Shown here piece by piece: positions 27,830-36,374 of a stretch of 64,000 nucleotides of DNA (position 1 is the first letter of the stretch; each line of letters starts with the position of its first letter). The notes beneath the pieces are model-generated. The model did no database searches. It worked only from the letters and a program-made list of their open reading frames with translations, and was not told the origin of the DNA. The stretch comes from Geomonas sp. RF6 (GTDB lineage: Bacteria; Desulfobacterota; Desulfuromonadia; Geobacterales; Geobacteraceae): contig NZ_CP087999.1 of NCBI RefSeq assembly GCF_021044625.1, positions 2,311,001 through 2,375,000 on the forward strand. Reading direction: 5' to 3'. Both the position numbers and the translations under genes were made by a program.

Positions 27830-28762
27830 ATGAAGGCTGTCCGCTTCGCATCATATGGTGGTCCGGAAGTTCTCGTGCAGGAGGAGGTCCCCCTGCCGGA
27901 TCCCGGTCCTGGTGAAGTTCTGCTCCGCGTTCATGCTGCCGGGGTGAACCCCATTGACTGGAAGGTGCGCGCAGGCCACCTGAAGGAGTCGCTCCGGAGC
28001 CAGCTCCCCCTGATACCGGGGTGGGACGTCTCGGGGGTGGTGGAAAAGGTGGGGATCGGGATGGTGGGCGTGACGGAAGGGGAGGAGGTCTACGGCATGA
28101 TGAACTTCTCCCGCGACGGGGCCTATGCGGAATATGCCGTTGCCGCGGCGGAGGATCTGGCGCCCAAACCGTCGTCGCTCGACCATGTGCACGCCGCTGC
28201 GGTGCCGCTCGCCGCGCTGACCGCCTGGCAGGGCCTTTTCGACGTGGCGGACCTGCGCCCCGGGCAGAGCGTCCTTATCCACGGCGCCGCCGGAGGGGTG
28301 GGGCATTTCGCCGTGCAGTTCGCCAAGTGGAAGGGAGCATGGGTTATCGGCACCTCGAGCTCGCGCAACATAAATGTGGTAGGGGAGCTCGGAGCGGATG
28401 AACTTATCGACTACGAGAAGGCCGCGTTTGACGAGGTTCTCAGCGACGTCGACGTGGTGCTCGATACGCAGGGGGGTGAGATCCAGCGGCGCTCCTGGCC
28501 GGTGATCAGGACCGGTGGCACCCTCGTTTCCACCGTCAGCCTCTCCGTCTCCAACTCCGCGGCGGAGCGCGGCGTACGTGGCGAGCTGATGCTGGTGCGC
28601 CCAGACGCGAACGAACTGGCTCAGATAGCCGCGCTCATCGACTCGGGAGATGTGAGGCCCCTGGTAAGCAACATCATCCCCCTCGCGGAAGCCGCCCGGG
28701 CGCAGCAGCTGAGCCAGACGGGGCATGTGCGCGGCAAGATCGTTTTGCGGGTGCGGGAATAG
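27830..28762 (+). CDS. zinc-independent NADP-dependent alcohol dehydrogenase/quinone reductase
   Basis: This MDR-superfamily protein has 310 residues. GGPEVLVQEEVPLPDPGPGEVL is split over an N-terminal GroES-like domain, followed by the Rossmann motif HGAAGGVGHFAVQ near residue 147. The cysteine and histidine ligands of zinc alcohol dehydrogenases are missing, so quinone or enone reduction is more likely. ATG 27830 follows AGGAGGATGT; a GTG one codon earlier is also possible. It may be regulated with no neighbour, since the next gene has its own leader. Confidence 0.87.
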   Translation: MKAVRFASYGGPEVLVQEEVPLPDPGPGEVLLRVHAAGVNPIDWKVRAGHLKESLRSQLPLIPGWDVSGVVEKVGIGMVGVTEGEEVYGMMNFSRDGAYAEYAVAAAEDLAPKPSSLDHVHAAAVPLAALTAWQGLFDVADLRPGQSVLIHGAAGGVGHFAVQFAKWKGAWVIGTSSSRNINVVGELGADELIDYEKAAFDEVLSDVDVVLDTQGGEIQRRSWPVIRTGGTLVSTVSLSVSNSAAERGVRGELMLVRPDANELAQIAALIDSGDVRPLVSNIIPLAEAARAQQLSQTGHVRGKIVLRVRE

Positions 28763-28918
28763 AAGGGCCGGCTGCCGACGGCATGAGCTCTCCTTTCCCC
28801 CATCCATGCCCTCCCCCGGCGCGCCCCCCCCTTTCGCCCTGAGCTTCGCAAAGCCTTCCGCTCGCTGGCGAAGCGGGCGGGGCTCGTGGCGGAACGGTTG
28901 CCGTAACCGTAAGGACCG

Positions 28919-30643
28919 ATGATGGAACTGACCGACAACGCGCTCGCCATACTGAAGGCTCGCTATCTACTGCGGGACGACCGCGGAGAGATCATCGAGA
29001 CGCCGGTGGAGATGTTCCAGCGCATCGCCCGCACGGTGGCGGCGTCGGAGAAGCTTTTCGGCAACGACCCGGCTCCGTGGCAGGAGAGATTCTTCGCACT
29101 CCTCTCCAGCTTGAGATTCCTCCCCAATTCCCCCGCCATCATGAATGCCGGGAAGGGGGGCGGGCAGCTCGCCGCCTGCTTCGTCCTCCCCGTCGAAGAC
29201 TCGATGGACAGCATCTTCGAGACGCTGAAGAATGCCGCCCTCATCCTCCAAAGCGGCGGGGGTACAGGTTTTTCCTTCTCCCACCTGCGTCCGCGCGAGG
29301 ACATCGTCCGCTCCACCGGAGGGATTGCCAGCGGCCCCGTTTCCTTCATGAAGATCTACAATACGGCTACCGACGTGGTAAAGCAGGGTGGCGCGCGTCG
29401 CGGCGCCAACATGGGGGTTCTGCGGGTAGACCACCCCGACATCATGGAGTTCGTGAGGATAAAGCGGGACGTTCACGAGCTGGAAAACTTCAACATATCG
29501 GTCGCCGTCACCGACCACTTCATGGAGGCGCTGCGGGTGGGTGCCGACTACACGCTGGTGAACCCGCGCACCGGAAAGGGAGTGCGCGCCATTGCTGCTC
29601 GAAAGGTGTTCAACGAGATCGTCGCCTGCGCCTGGGAAACCGGGGACCCCGGCATCATTTTCATCGATCGCATGAACAGGAGCAATCCGACGCCGCTTCT
29701 CGGGGATTTCGAGAGCACGAACCCCTGCGGCGAGCAGCCGCTTCTCCCGTATGAGGCGTGCGTCCTCGGCTCTCTCAACCTCGCGAAGTACGTGAAGCGC
29801 GGCGACATCGATTTTCCTTCGCTGGGGGAGGATGTACGGACGGCGGTCCGTTTCCTCGACAACACCATCGAGGCGAGCGTGTACCCTCTCCCCGCGATCT
29901 CGGCGATGCACAAGGGGAACCGGAAGATCGGTCTCGGCGTCATGGGGTGGGCGGATCTCCTCATTCTCCTCGGCCTCCCCTACAACCATCACGGCTCGTT
30001 CGAGCTCGCCCGCAACATCATGAGGTTCATCAGGGGCGCTGCCCGCATGGCTTCGGCGGATCTGGCAGAGGAGCGCGGCGTCTTTCCGAATTTCACCGGC
30101 TCCATCTACGATGCCCCGGAGATGCCGAGGGTGCGCAATGCCACCACCACGACCATCGCCCCCACCGGTACCCTTGCCACCATCGCCGACTGCTCCAGCG
30201 GGATTGAGCCGCTCTTTGCTCTTGCCTACAAGCGGCTTGTGCTCGACACGGAGCTCACGGAGATGAACCGCTACTTCGTGAAGACCGCCCAGAAACTCGG
30301 TATCTACTCTGAAAGCCTCATGCGTGACGTCATGAGTCGCGGGAGCCTTGCCGGAATTGCCGCAGTTCCAGCGGAGATCGCGAAGATATTCCGTACCGCC
30401 CTCGAAATTCCGCCGGCCGATCACATAGAGATGCAGGCCGCCTTCCAGGAGTACACGGACAATGCGGTGTCAAAGACCATCAACCTCCCTCCGGAAGCGA
30501 CGAAGGAAGATGTGGCGGGGGCATATCTCCTGGCCTACGAGAAGGGGGTGAAAGGGGTCACCGTCTTTCGGTATGGCGGGAAGAAAGGGACGCTGGTGAA
30601 GTTTTCCGACAGCGATTTCGATGGCCCAAGGTCGCGCCAGTAG
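28919..30643 (+). CDS. nrdJ: adenosylcobalamin-dependent ribonucleotide reductase, short form
   Basis: Class II RNR makes deoxyribonucleotides without oxygen, using coenzyme B12 to create the thiyl radical. The protein shows PNSPAIMNAG, the first active-site cysteine in LAACFVLPV, the NPCGEQPL radical-site cysteine, the partner cysteine in YEACVLGSLNL, the PTGTLATIADCSSGIEP loop and KTINLP near the end. At 574 residues it stops shortly after KGVTVFRYGGKKG. The C-terminal CxxC tail and zinc finger of longer B12-type enzymes are absent. It may use an external reductant. The start could also be the second ATG (28922). Confidence 0.9.
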   Translation: MMELTDNALAILKARYLLRDDRGEIIETPVEMFQRIARTVAASEKLFGNDPAPWQERFFALLSSLRFLPNSPAIMNAGKGGGQLAACFVLPVEDSMDSIFETLKNAALILQSGGGTGFSFSHLRPREDIVRSTGGIASGPVSFMKIYNTATDVVKQGGARRGANMGVLRVDHPDIMEFVRIKRDVHELENFNISVAVTDHFMEALRVGADYTLVNPRTGKGVRAIAARKVFNEIVACAWETGDPGIIFIDRMNRSNPTPLLGDFESTNPCGEQPLLPYEACVLGSLNLAKYVKRGDIDFPSLGEDVRTAVRFLDNTIEASVYPLPAISAMHKGNRKIGLGVMGWADLLILLGLPYNHHGSFELARNIMRFIRGAARMASADLAEERGVFPNFTGSIYDAPEMPRVRNATTTTIAPTGTLATIADCSSGIEPLFALAYKRLVLDTELTEMNRYFVKTAQKLGIYSESLMRDVMSRGSLAGIAAVPAEIAKIFRTALEIPPADHIEMQAAFQEYTDNAVSKTINLPPEATKEDVAGAYLLAYEKGVKGVTVFRYGGKKGTLVKFSDSDFDGPRSRQ

Positions 30644-30886
30644 TCCCCGTAGTTGCTCCACACTCTGTTGATATTCCTTCGGCGTCTGCCCTTTATCCCC
30701 CTCCAGCACGCTCCAATCCCCAACTTCATGCACCGATAGCCCCTCAGATGTTTGCCATTTCCCAATGAGATGAGAAAATGGAGGGCGTGCCGGAGAAGTA
30801 GCGGGAGCTTTTGCGGTATCAGATCGTGTGCGCACGTGGTGTTGCAGGTGGTGGGATCGAGAAATCCGTGAGAAAGCGAGGGCATC
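30644..30886. other. spacer with an unexplained minus-strand frame
   Basis: This 243-base spacer separates nrdJ from the FadL-type gene. On the minus strand at about 30625-30780 an open frame reads like protein (GKWQTSEGLSVHEVGDWSVL), but it has no ribosome-binding site and runs into nrdJ antisense. It may be a decayed gene fragment. Base composition drops here relative to both neighbours. Confidence 0.3.
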
Positions 30887-32221
30887 ATGAACCACAACAT
30901 CGGCAAGTGGAAATGGGGCGTAATGGCTGTGGTTACCGCATCGTGGATAGCGGGAGGGAGCTCTGCCGCTCATGGCTCCGGATTCGCCCTTCTGGAACAG
31001 AGCGCGAAAGAGCTTGGATCTGCGTATGCAGGTGGCGCCGCAGCCGCGGAGGATGCCAGCACCATCTACTTCAATCCCGCAGGGCTTGTGCTCATACCGG
31101 GAGGGCAACTTGTCGGTGCGGCCCACGGCATCTTTCCGGTGGCGCACTTCAGGAACGACAACTCCCGCCATGTCACGGGGGCCCCCCTTACCGGCGACAA
31201 CGACGACGGCGGCCAGATGGTCCCGGTTGCGGCGCTCTTTTATTCCCGCCAGGTAAGTGACCGGCTCCACCTCGGTATCGGGCTCTATTCCCCCTTTGGC
31301 TTGAGCACGAACTATGATCCCTCCTGGGTAGGGCGCTACCACGCGGTGAAGTCGGAGCTGGTGACCTTGAACATCAACCCCGCCATCGCGTACAGGGTGA
31401 ATGACCACCTGAGCCTGGGGGCGGGGGTGGACGTCCAGTACGCAAAGGCAAAGCTATCGAGCGCCATCGATTTCGGCACCATCTTCGGCGCCGCCGGATT
31501 GCCGGGGTACACGCCGCAGGGGAACGACGGCATGGTGACCATGAAGGGGGACAGCTGGGGGGTCGGTTTCAACCTCGGGATGCTGTACCAGTTCACCCCC
31601 GGGACCCGGGTTGGTATAACGTACCGTTCCCGCATCGATCACACGCTGAAGGGATCGGCCGATTTTTCCGGCACACCCTCAGTAAATCCGAGCGGCAGGT
31701 TCGTCGCTTCGGGTGTAAAGGCCGACGTGACCCTTCCGGACAGCGCTTCCTTCAGCGTGTGGCACAACATCACGAAAGACTTCGCCGTCACGACCGATTT
31801 CACCTGGACCGACTGGTCCACCTTCGACGAGCTCCGCATCCGCTTTGACAACCCCAGCGAGAGAGATGCGGTGACCACCACGAGCTGGCACAACACCTGG
31901 CGCTACTCACTCGGCCTGATCTACGCGCCAGGCCCCTGGACCGTGCGAGCCGGCACTGCCTACGACCAGACACCGGTGCCGTCGGCGCAATACCGCACAC
32001 CGCGCATCCCAGATAACGACCGGTTCTGGGCCTCCTTCGGCTTCGGATACAAATTCGGCGACGACCTCGCCGTCGACGTCGGATACACCCACATCTTCGT
32101 AAATGATCCCCGTATCTCGAAGCCGCTCGACGAGGAGAACCGCCTGCGAGGTGCCCTGAACGGCTCTTACACCGCGCGCGTGGACCTCGTCGGTCTCCAG
32201 CTGGCCTGGAACTTCCGTTAG
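30887..32221 (+). CDS. FadL/OmpP1/TodX family outer-membrane transporter
   Basis: This 444-residue outer-membrane beta-barrel has a signal peptide (cleavage near AAHG-S) and the family's N-terminal hatch GSGFALLEQSAKELGSAYAGGAA...DASTIYFNPAGL. These proteins admit long-chain fatty acids or aromatic hydrocarbons. It ends in an aromatic residue pattern, LAWNFR, close to the usual terminal barrel strand. GAGGG precedes the ATG. It is monocistronic. Substrate cannot be read from the sequence. Confidence 0.92.
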   Translation: MNHNIGKWKWGVMAVVTASWIAGGSSAAHGSGFALLEQSAKELGSAYAGGAAAAEDASTIYFNPAGLVLIPGGQLVGAAHGIFPVAHFRNDNSRHVTGAPLTGDNDDGGQMVPVAALFYSRQVSDRLHLGIGLYSPFGLSTNYDPSWVGRYHAVKSELVTLNINPAIAYRVNDHLSLGAGVDVQYAKAKLSSAIDFGTIFGAAGLPGYTPQGNDGMVTMKGDSWGVGFNLGMLYQFTPGTRVGITYRSRIDHTLKGSADFSGTPSVNPSGRFVASGVKADVTLPDSASFSVWHNITKDFAVTTDFTWTDWSTFDELRIRFDNPSERDAVTTTSWHNTWRYSLGLIYAPGPWTVRAGTAYDQTPVPSAQYRTPRIPDNDRFWASFGFGYKFGDDLAVDVGYTHIFVNDPRISKPLDEENRLRGALNGSYTARVDLVGLQLAWNFR

Positions 32222-32500
32222 GATCTCCCGGTCCCCGGCGCGACCCGCCATGCCGGCGGCACCGTCACCCACCCCAGCCCCCTCCCCCTCACGGGAGGGG
32301 GAGTCATGTTGTCATGTAGGCCGGGATAAGCGAAGCGTTCCCGGCGACCGACAGGCCGCTGAAACGGCTGCTCCCATCCCCTGTTCCGATCGCTGCGCCT
32401 TAAGCCATAGGCCATTCCGACCCGTCTCCTTTGCCCCTGCACATCCGGAGTCTCCCACCGCAACACTCGAAAAAAAATCTTTACGAGTCACCCGTTTTCA
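32222..32500. repeat. spacer with CCCTCCCC and GTAGGCCGGGATAAG repeats
   Basis: CCCCTCCCCCTCACGGGAGG (32280-32300) and TGTAGGCCGGGATAAGCGAA (32315-32334, followed by GCGTTCCCGGC) are copies of two dispersed families. The rest of the spacer up to the MarR operator holds no gene. Confidence 0.6.
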
Positions 32501-32523
32501 TATAGTTTAAATTTAAACCATAT
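32501..32523 (+). promoter_or_regulatory. MarR-type operator palindrome
   Basis: TAT-a-GTTTAAATTTAAAC-c-ATA is a near-perfect dyad, with the inner 14 bases fully symmetric. It lies 15 bases before the MarR ATG and is A/T-only in a GC-rich genome. This is the expected place for an autoregulatory operator. Confidence 0.65.
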
Positions 32524-32537
32524 CAGTTGGAACTAAA

Positions 32538-33008
32538 ATGACAGAGAAGCGGACGACATTTACCGATGCAGAAAAAAGGGCTCTCGACGCCTACACGAAA
32601 CTCATGCGGGCTGCCGAGTCCGTCACCTCCCGGACCGCCCGCCACATGGCTGCAGCGGATCTGACGGTAAGCCAGTTCGGGGTGCTGGAGGCGCTGTACC
32701 ACAAAGGACCTCTCTGCCAGCGTGACATCGCCTCGAAGATATTGAAGAGCAGCGGCAACATCACGGTGGTCATCGACAACCTGGAAAAGCGCGGGCTGGT
32801 AAGGCGTGAGCGTGGCGCGGAAGATCGCCGCTACATCACCATCTATCTGACTGACGGTGGGGACGCACTGATAACCGGCCTTTTTCCGCGAATCATGGAA
32901 GCGATAGTGGCGGAGATGGGGATTCTGAACGCAAATGAGCAGGAGGAACTGGCCCGGCTGTGCCGGAGCATCGGCCTGAGGGACAGGAGCAGCAACGGCA
33001 GGAAATAG
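32538..33008 (+). CDS. MarR family transcriptional regulator
   Basis: The 156-residue winged-helix dimer has a helix-turn-helix (CQRDIASKILKSSGNITVVIDNLEKRGLV) split over residues 57-85 and the wing sequence RRERGAEDRRYITIYLT. MarR proteins often repress a neighbouring gene until a phenolic ligand or oxidant releases them. The AT-rich palindrome just upstream fits self-control. The YceI gene begins 80 bases downstream in the same direction, and MarR/YceI pairing is common. No cysteine suggests an OhrR-type sensor; ligand unknown. Confidence 0.9.
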   Translation: MTEKRTTFTDAEKRALDAYTKLMRAAESVTSRTARHMAAADLTVSQFGVLEALYHKGPLCQRDIASKILKSSGNITVVIDNLEKRGLVRRERGAEDRRYITIYLTDGGDALITGLFPRIMEAIVAEMGILNANEQEELARLCRSIGLRDRSSNGRK

Positions 33009-33088
33009 CTGGAAGAAATGGGTATTTTCAGGGCAATTCGATGAAGCCAGACCAGGTGAACCTGGTTTACAAGCGGAGGGAACACATC

Positions 33089-33682
33089 ATGAAAGGTACA
33101 ATTATCAGGTTTTTAGCAGCACTCGCCATCTTTGCAGTGCCGTCTCTCGCCTCGGCAGACTCCTGGACCATAGACCAGGAACATTCCAGTGTGGGATTCA
33201 AGGTGCGTCACCTCATGGTCTCCAACGTCAGAGGAGATTTCGGTAAATTCAGCGGCGCGATCCAGATCGACGACAAGGACCTGCGCAACTCCAAAGTGGA
33301 TGTCATCATAGACACCGCTTCCGTAAATACCGGCGTCGCCAAGAGGGATGCCCATCTCAGGAGCGCAGACTTTTTTGACGTGGAAAGATTCCCCACGATG
33401 ACCTTTGTGTCGCAGCGGGTTGAGAGAGTCGGGGCCGACCGTCTCAAGGTGCACGGACAGCTGACCCTGCATGGCGTGACGAGGCCGGTGGTGCTCGATG
33501 TGGAAGGCCCGACGAAGGCGCTCAAAGATCCGTGGGGAAACCTGAAACGTGGCGCTTCTGCGGTGACTACCATCAACCGGAAAGATTTCGGTCTGACCTG
33601 GAACAAAGCGATAGAGAGTGGCGGGGTTGCGGTTGGAGACGAAGTGACGATCGCCCTGGAAGTCGAGCTCCTCAAGAAGTAG
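33089..33682 (+). CDS. periplasmic YceI family protein
   Basis: The 197-residue protein starts at ATG 33089 after GGAGGG and has a signal peptide ending near LASA-D. The mature part begins with the family pattern WTIDQEHSSVGFKVRHLM and continues with VNTGVAKRDAHLRSADFFD and the HGVTRPV strand. YceI proteins are lipocalin-like barrels that bind polyisoprenoids such as quinones, often induced by stress or high pH. A strong terminator follows, so the MarR-YceI unit ends here. Confidence 0.92.
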   Translation: MKGTIIRFLAALAIFAVPSLASADSWTIDQEHSSVGFKVRHLMVSNVRGDFGKFSGAIQIDDKDLRNSKVDVIIDTASVNTGVAKRDAHLRSADFFDVERFPTMTFVSQRVERVGADRLKVHGQLTLHGVTRPVVLDVEGPTKALKDPWGNLKRGASAVTTINRKDFGLTWNKAIESGGVAVGDEVTIALEVELLKK

Positions 33683-33715
33683 CGGGCATAAGGTGCTCGG
33701 AAGGTGGCGGAAATG

Positions 33716-33754
33716 AAAAAGCAGGTTCGGGAGCTTTTCCCAACCTGCTTTTTT
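33716..33754 (+). terminator. Rho-independent terminator after YceI gene
   Basis: AAAAAGCAGGTT (33716-33727) and AACCTGCTTTTTT (33742-33754) form a 12-bp stem with a T-run, 34 bases after the stop codon. Confidence 0.9.
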
Positions 33755-33814
33755 GTGGCTCTCGGGTGGTCCGCGCAGCGTGAACCATATTTCCACCGTG
33801 CACGAGACCTCGCG

Positions 33815-33932
33815 TTCCCCCCTTTGCGAAGGGGGGACAGGGGGGATTTGCCTTCGCCAGACTCGGCGCCGGCGCCAGCGGATCGAGATGCTGCCGAAGG
33901 CTGCCGGAAACGCTGCGCTTATTCCGGCCTAC
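33815..33932. repeat. G-run repeat followed by REP-like hairpin
   Basis: TTCCCCCCTTTGCGAAGGGG followed by GGACAGGGGGGATTTG (33815-33850) recurs at 42973-43008, 46722-46757 and, reversed, at 46926-46961. ACGCTGCGCTTATTCCGGCC (from 33910) is a copy of the GGCCGGGATAAG family. Confidence 0.7.
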
Positions 33933-33958
33933 ATTTTCACATACCTTTAACCCCCGTC

Positions 33959-34264
33959 CTACCGGAGCCTGCGCTCCAGATCCTCTATCCTGTCCAGTAA
34001 CTCCATCACCAGAGCGAGTGCATCGAAGTTGAGTCCGAGGTCGCGTTTCAGCCGCAGCGCCTTTCGGGCGCGTATTACGCAGTGCGTGGCATAGAGCGGC
34101 TCCCCCCTCGTGGAGATCGGTTCCAGAAGTCCGGTGTCCACCAGTCGCCGCATGATCGGCATTTGACACTCGCAAAGCCTGCACAGCTCCTGAAGGGGGA
34201 TCCCGGGAAGGGAGGCGAGCTCGTTTCTCGTGCGGATGATCACTTCATACTGTGTCCTTGGCAT
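33959..34264 (-). CDS. cbpM: chaperone modulator CbpM
   Basis: The 101-residue MerR-like helix-turn-helix protein has a short N-terminus, LQELCRLCECQMPIMRRLVDTGLLEP and a C-terminal helix with DRIEDLERRLR. CbpM binds the J domain of CbpA and inhibits its co-chaperone and DNA-binding actions. It starts 15 bases after the cbpA stop on the same strand, the usual cbpAM order. Confidence 0.88.
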   Translation of the reverse strand: MPRTQYEVIIRTRNELASLPGIPLQELCRLCECQMPIMRRLVDTGLLEPISTRGEPLYATHCVIRARKALRLKRDLGLNFDALALVMELLDRIEDLERRLR

Positions 34265-34279
34265 CTCCGCTTCTCCTCC

Positions 34280-35236
34280 CTACTGCCGCGGGTTGAACCG
34301 CGACTCGCGCGCCAGTTCCTCTAAAAGCTCTCTCTCCCGGCTGCTAAGGGTGCTTGGTACCATGATGTGCACCTCGGCGAGCAGATCGCCAAAGGAGTTC
34401 GGGGTGATCGGCATCCCTTTTCCCCGCAGCCGCAGCGTCTGCCCGCTCTGCGTCCCCGGCGGAATGGAGAGATTGACCAGGCCATCCACAGTCGGCACCG
34501 GGACCTTCGCGCCGAGGGCGGCCTCCCACGGCGAGACCTTAAGCGTGGTGACGAGGTCGTGCTCCTGCAACTGGAACCGCGGGTCGGGGAGGATGTGCAC
34601 CTTGAGGAAAAGGTCGCCGTCGGCCCCCCCGCCGCTGCCGAGCCCACCCTGCCCGGCGAGGCGGATGAGGGAGCCTTCGGTCACCCCTCGCGGCACATTT
34701 ACCTCGTAGCTCTTCTTCACCCTGTGCGCCCTGCCGTCCGCCTCGTATTCAAGGCGCTCCAGTTGTACCGTTTTCTTCCCGCCGTGAAATGCGTCGTGCA
34801 GGGAGATGTCCAGCGTCGCCTCGTGGTCACGGCCGCGGTGCCGGCGTACTCCGCCCCCCCACATCTCGTCGCTCGCATGCCCCTCCCACCCGCCGCCGAA
34901 GAGGTCCTGGAAAAACTGGCTGAACGATTCGGGATCGCCGCTGCGGAAGGAGTAGTGCGTATCGTGGCCGCCGGGGGGCGGGCGGAATCCTTGCCCCCCT
35001 TGTCCGGCGGCACTCCAGGCGCTGCCATACTGGTCGTACATCTGGCGCTTCTGCGGGTCGCCGAGGACCTCGTACGCCTCGTTGATTCCCTTGAAGTTCT
35101 CTTCTGCGTCAGCCGCCTTGTTTATGTCGGGGTGGTATTTCCGGGCCAGCTTCCGGTACGCCTTCTGGATCTCGTCCTGGCTCGCGGTCTTGCCGACGCC
35201 GAGTGTCTTGTAATAGTCCTGGTAGGTCGCTGCCAT
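34280..35236 (-). CDS. cbpA: DnaJ-like co-chaperone CbpA
   Basis: The 318-residue J-domain protein has the HPD triad in KYHPDINKA near residue 36, a G/F-rich linker, and two C-terminal beta-barrel substrate domains (ATLDISLHDAF, and VNLSIPPGTQSGQTLRLRGKG). It lacks the DnaJ zinc-finger CxxCxGxG repeats, which defines CbpA. It stimulates DnaK ATPase and helps in stress or stationary phase. The downstream CbpM gene gives a control partner; the Hsp20 genes upstream add to a proteostasis cluster. Confidence 0.93.
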   Translation of the reverse strand: MAATYQDYYKTLGVGKTASQDEIQKAYRKLARKYHPDINKAADAEENFKGINEAYEVLGDPQKRQMYDQYGSAWSAAGQGGQGFRPPPGGHDTHYSFRSGDPESFSQFFQDLFGGGWEGHASDEMWGGGVRRHRGRDHEATLDISLHDAFHGGKKTVQLERLEYEADGRAHRVKKSYEVNVPRGVTEGSLIRLAGQGGLGSGGGADGDLFLKVHILPDPRFQLQEHDLVTTLKVSPWEAALGAKVPVPTVDGLVNLSIPPGTQSGQTLRLRGKGMPITPNSFGDLLAEVHIMVPSTLSSRERELLEELARESRFNPRQ

Positions 35237-35289
35237 AGCTTTTCACCTGCGCGATCTGCAGTTCCTGGAATTTTGTAATCTCAAACAGC

Positions 35290-35311
35290 AAGGGCCGCTC
35301 CTGCGGCCCTT
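35290..35311 (-). terminator. stem-loop between hsp20 and cbpA
   Basis: AAGGGCCGC (35290-35298) pairs with GCGGCCCTT (35303-35311) with a 4-base loop. On the minus strand it follows the Hsp20 stop by 23 bases and is followed by GCTGTTTG, a weak T-run, so it may be a terminator or attenuator before cbpA. Confidence 0.6.
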
Positions 35312-35334
35312 ATTTCGGTCGTGTCTTCTCTGCC

Positions 35335-35733
35335 TCAGGAAACCTGGATTTCGATCCTGCGCGGCTTTGCCGCCTCCATCTTCGGGATGCGCAGGGTGAG
35401 GATGCCGTTGATGAGCTCCGCACGTGCCTTCGTGTTGTCCAGCGTCTCGGGGATCGCGAACTGCCGGTAGTAGGTCGCGAGTTCGAACTCACGATACACC
35501 GCGGTCCCGGGAAGGGTGTGCGAGATGCGTGCGCTGATGGTGAGGATCCCCTTCTCCACATGGACCTCCAGCCCTTCCTTCGTGGCACCCGGAACATCCG
35601 CCGTAAGCATGAGACCTTCTTCGGTTTCTACTATGTTGACTGCAGGCTTGAGATACCTTTCTGCCGATCTCATCTCTTCGCGAGCCTGCATGGTTTTCCC
35701 TTCACTGCTTTCAGTCAAGCTGGTGTCTGCCAT
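35335..35733 (-). CDS. small heat-shock protein (Hsp20 family)
   Basis: This 132-residue ATP-independent chaperone has an alpha-crystallin domain: VNIVETEEGLMLTADVPG, the KARAELINGILTLRIPK strand and the C-terminal IEIQVS in place of an IXI anchor. It holds unfolding proteins for DnaK/CbpA. It is downstream of a second Hsp20 gene with a 38-base gap; the two are only distantly similar, so they may form mixed oligomers. Confidence 0.92.
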   Translation of the reverse strand: MADTSLTESSEGKTMQAREEMRSAERYLKPAVNIVETEEGLMLTADVPGATKEGLEVHVEKGILTISARISHTLPGTAVYREFELATYYRQFAIPETLDNTKARAELINGILTLRIPKMEAAKPRRIEIQVS

Positions 35734-35771
35734 GATGATCTCCTCCTTTCATGGATGCGTTTCAGGCTCTT

Positions 35772-36221
35772 TTAGGAGACGCTGATGTCGATCTTTTTGG
35801 GGCGCACGTGTTCCGCTTTCGGCATGGTGATCCGGAGAATCCCGTCGTTGTACTGGGCGCTGATGTTGTCGGGGTTGATGTCGACCGGGATCTCGAGGGT
35901 GCGGGTGAACTTGCCGGAGCCAAGCTCGCTGCGGTGCACGATCTGTCCGCGCTGCTCTGCAAAAGGCTTCCTCTCGCCGCTGATGGAGACGCTGTTTCTC
36001 AGGACGGAGAGTTCAGTCTGCTTCGGATCGACTCCGGGGAGCAGAGCCTCGAGGTAGACGTGCCCTTCATCCTCGCTCAGGTTCACCAGCGGGAAGCGCC
36101 GTGCTGCCTGCGGTGACAAGAAGCTTGCAGCCATCGGACGGTTGAAGCCGACGCCGCGGAAAGCCTCGTCCATCTCTCTTCTCAGACTGTCCAACTCCCT
36201 GAAAATGTCCCAACTTGCCAT
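35772..36221 (-). CDS. small heat-shock protein (Hsp20 family)
   Basis: This 149-residue alpha-crystallin protein starts with the typical WDIFRELDSLRREMDEAF helix. It carries NLSEDEGHVYLEALLPGV and the NDGILRITMPKAE strand, and ends KKIDISVS. It has GGAGGTCATC before the ATG. It is the first gene of the probable hsp20-hsp20-cbpA-cbpM unit, with a readable promoter just upstream. Confidence 0.93.
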   Translation of the reverse strand: MASWDIFRELDSLRREMDEAFRGVGFNRPMAASFLSPQAARRFPLVNLSEDEGHVYLEALLPGVDPKQTELSVLRNSVSISGERKPFAEQRGQIVHRSELGSGKFTRTLEIPVDINPDNISAQYNDGILRITMPKAEHVRPKKIDISVS

Positions 36222-36259
36222 GGTGATGACCTCCTTTCCGGTGGTGTCCTTCTTACGGA

Positions 36260-36288
36260 AAAATAATTACGGCATCTGCCGATGTCAA
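36260..36288 (-). promoter_or_regulatory. hsp20 promoter with an inverted repeat in the spacer
   Basis: On the minus strand TTGACA (36283-36288) is followed after 17 bases by TATTTT (36260-36265). The spacer holds CGGCATCTGCCG (36270-36281), a dyad of CGGCA and TGCCG, which could be an operator. No sigma-32 -10 (CCCCAT) was seen. Confidence 0.5.
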
Positions 36289-36374
36289 GGTGTCCGGGGG
36301 ATACGTTTTCCCCTCCCCGGAGGGTGACTCTCCACCCCGGATCGAGAGACGTCGGAGCAGAACGGAAATGTCTG

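Noticed and set aside
28967-30424. 485-codon minus-strand frame antisense to nrdJ
   Set aside because: Shadow of nrdJ, which has intact catalytic motifs.
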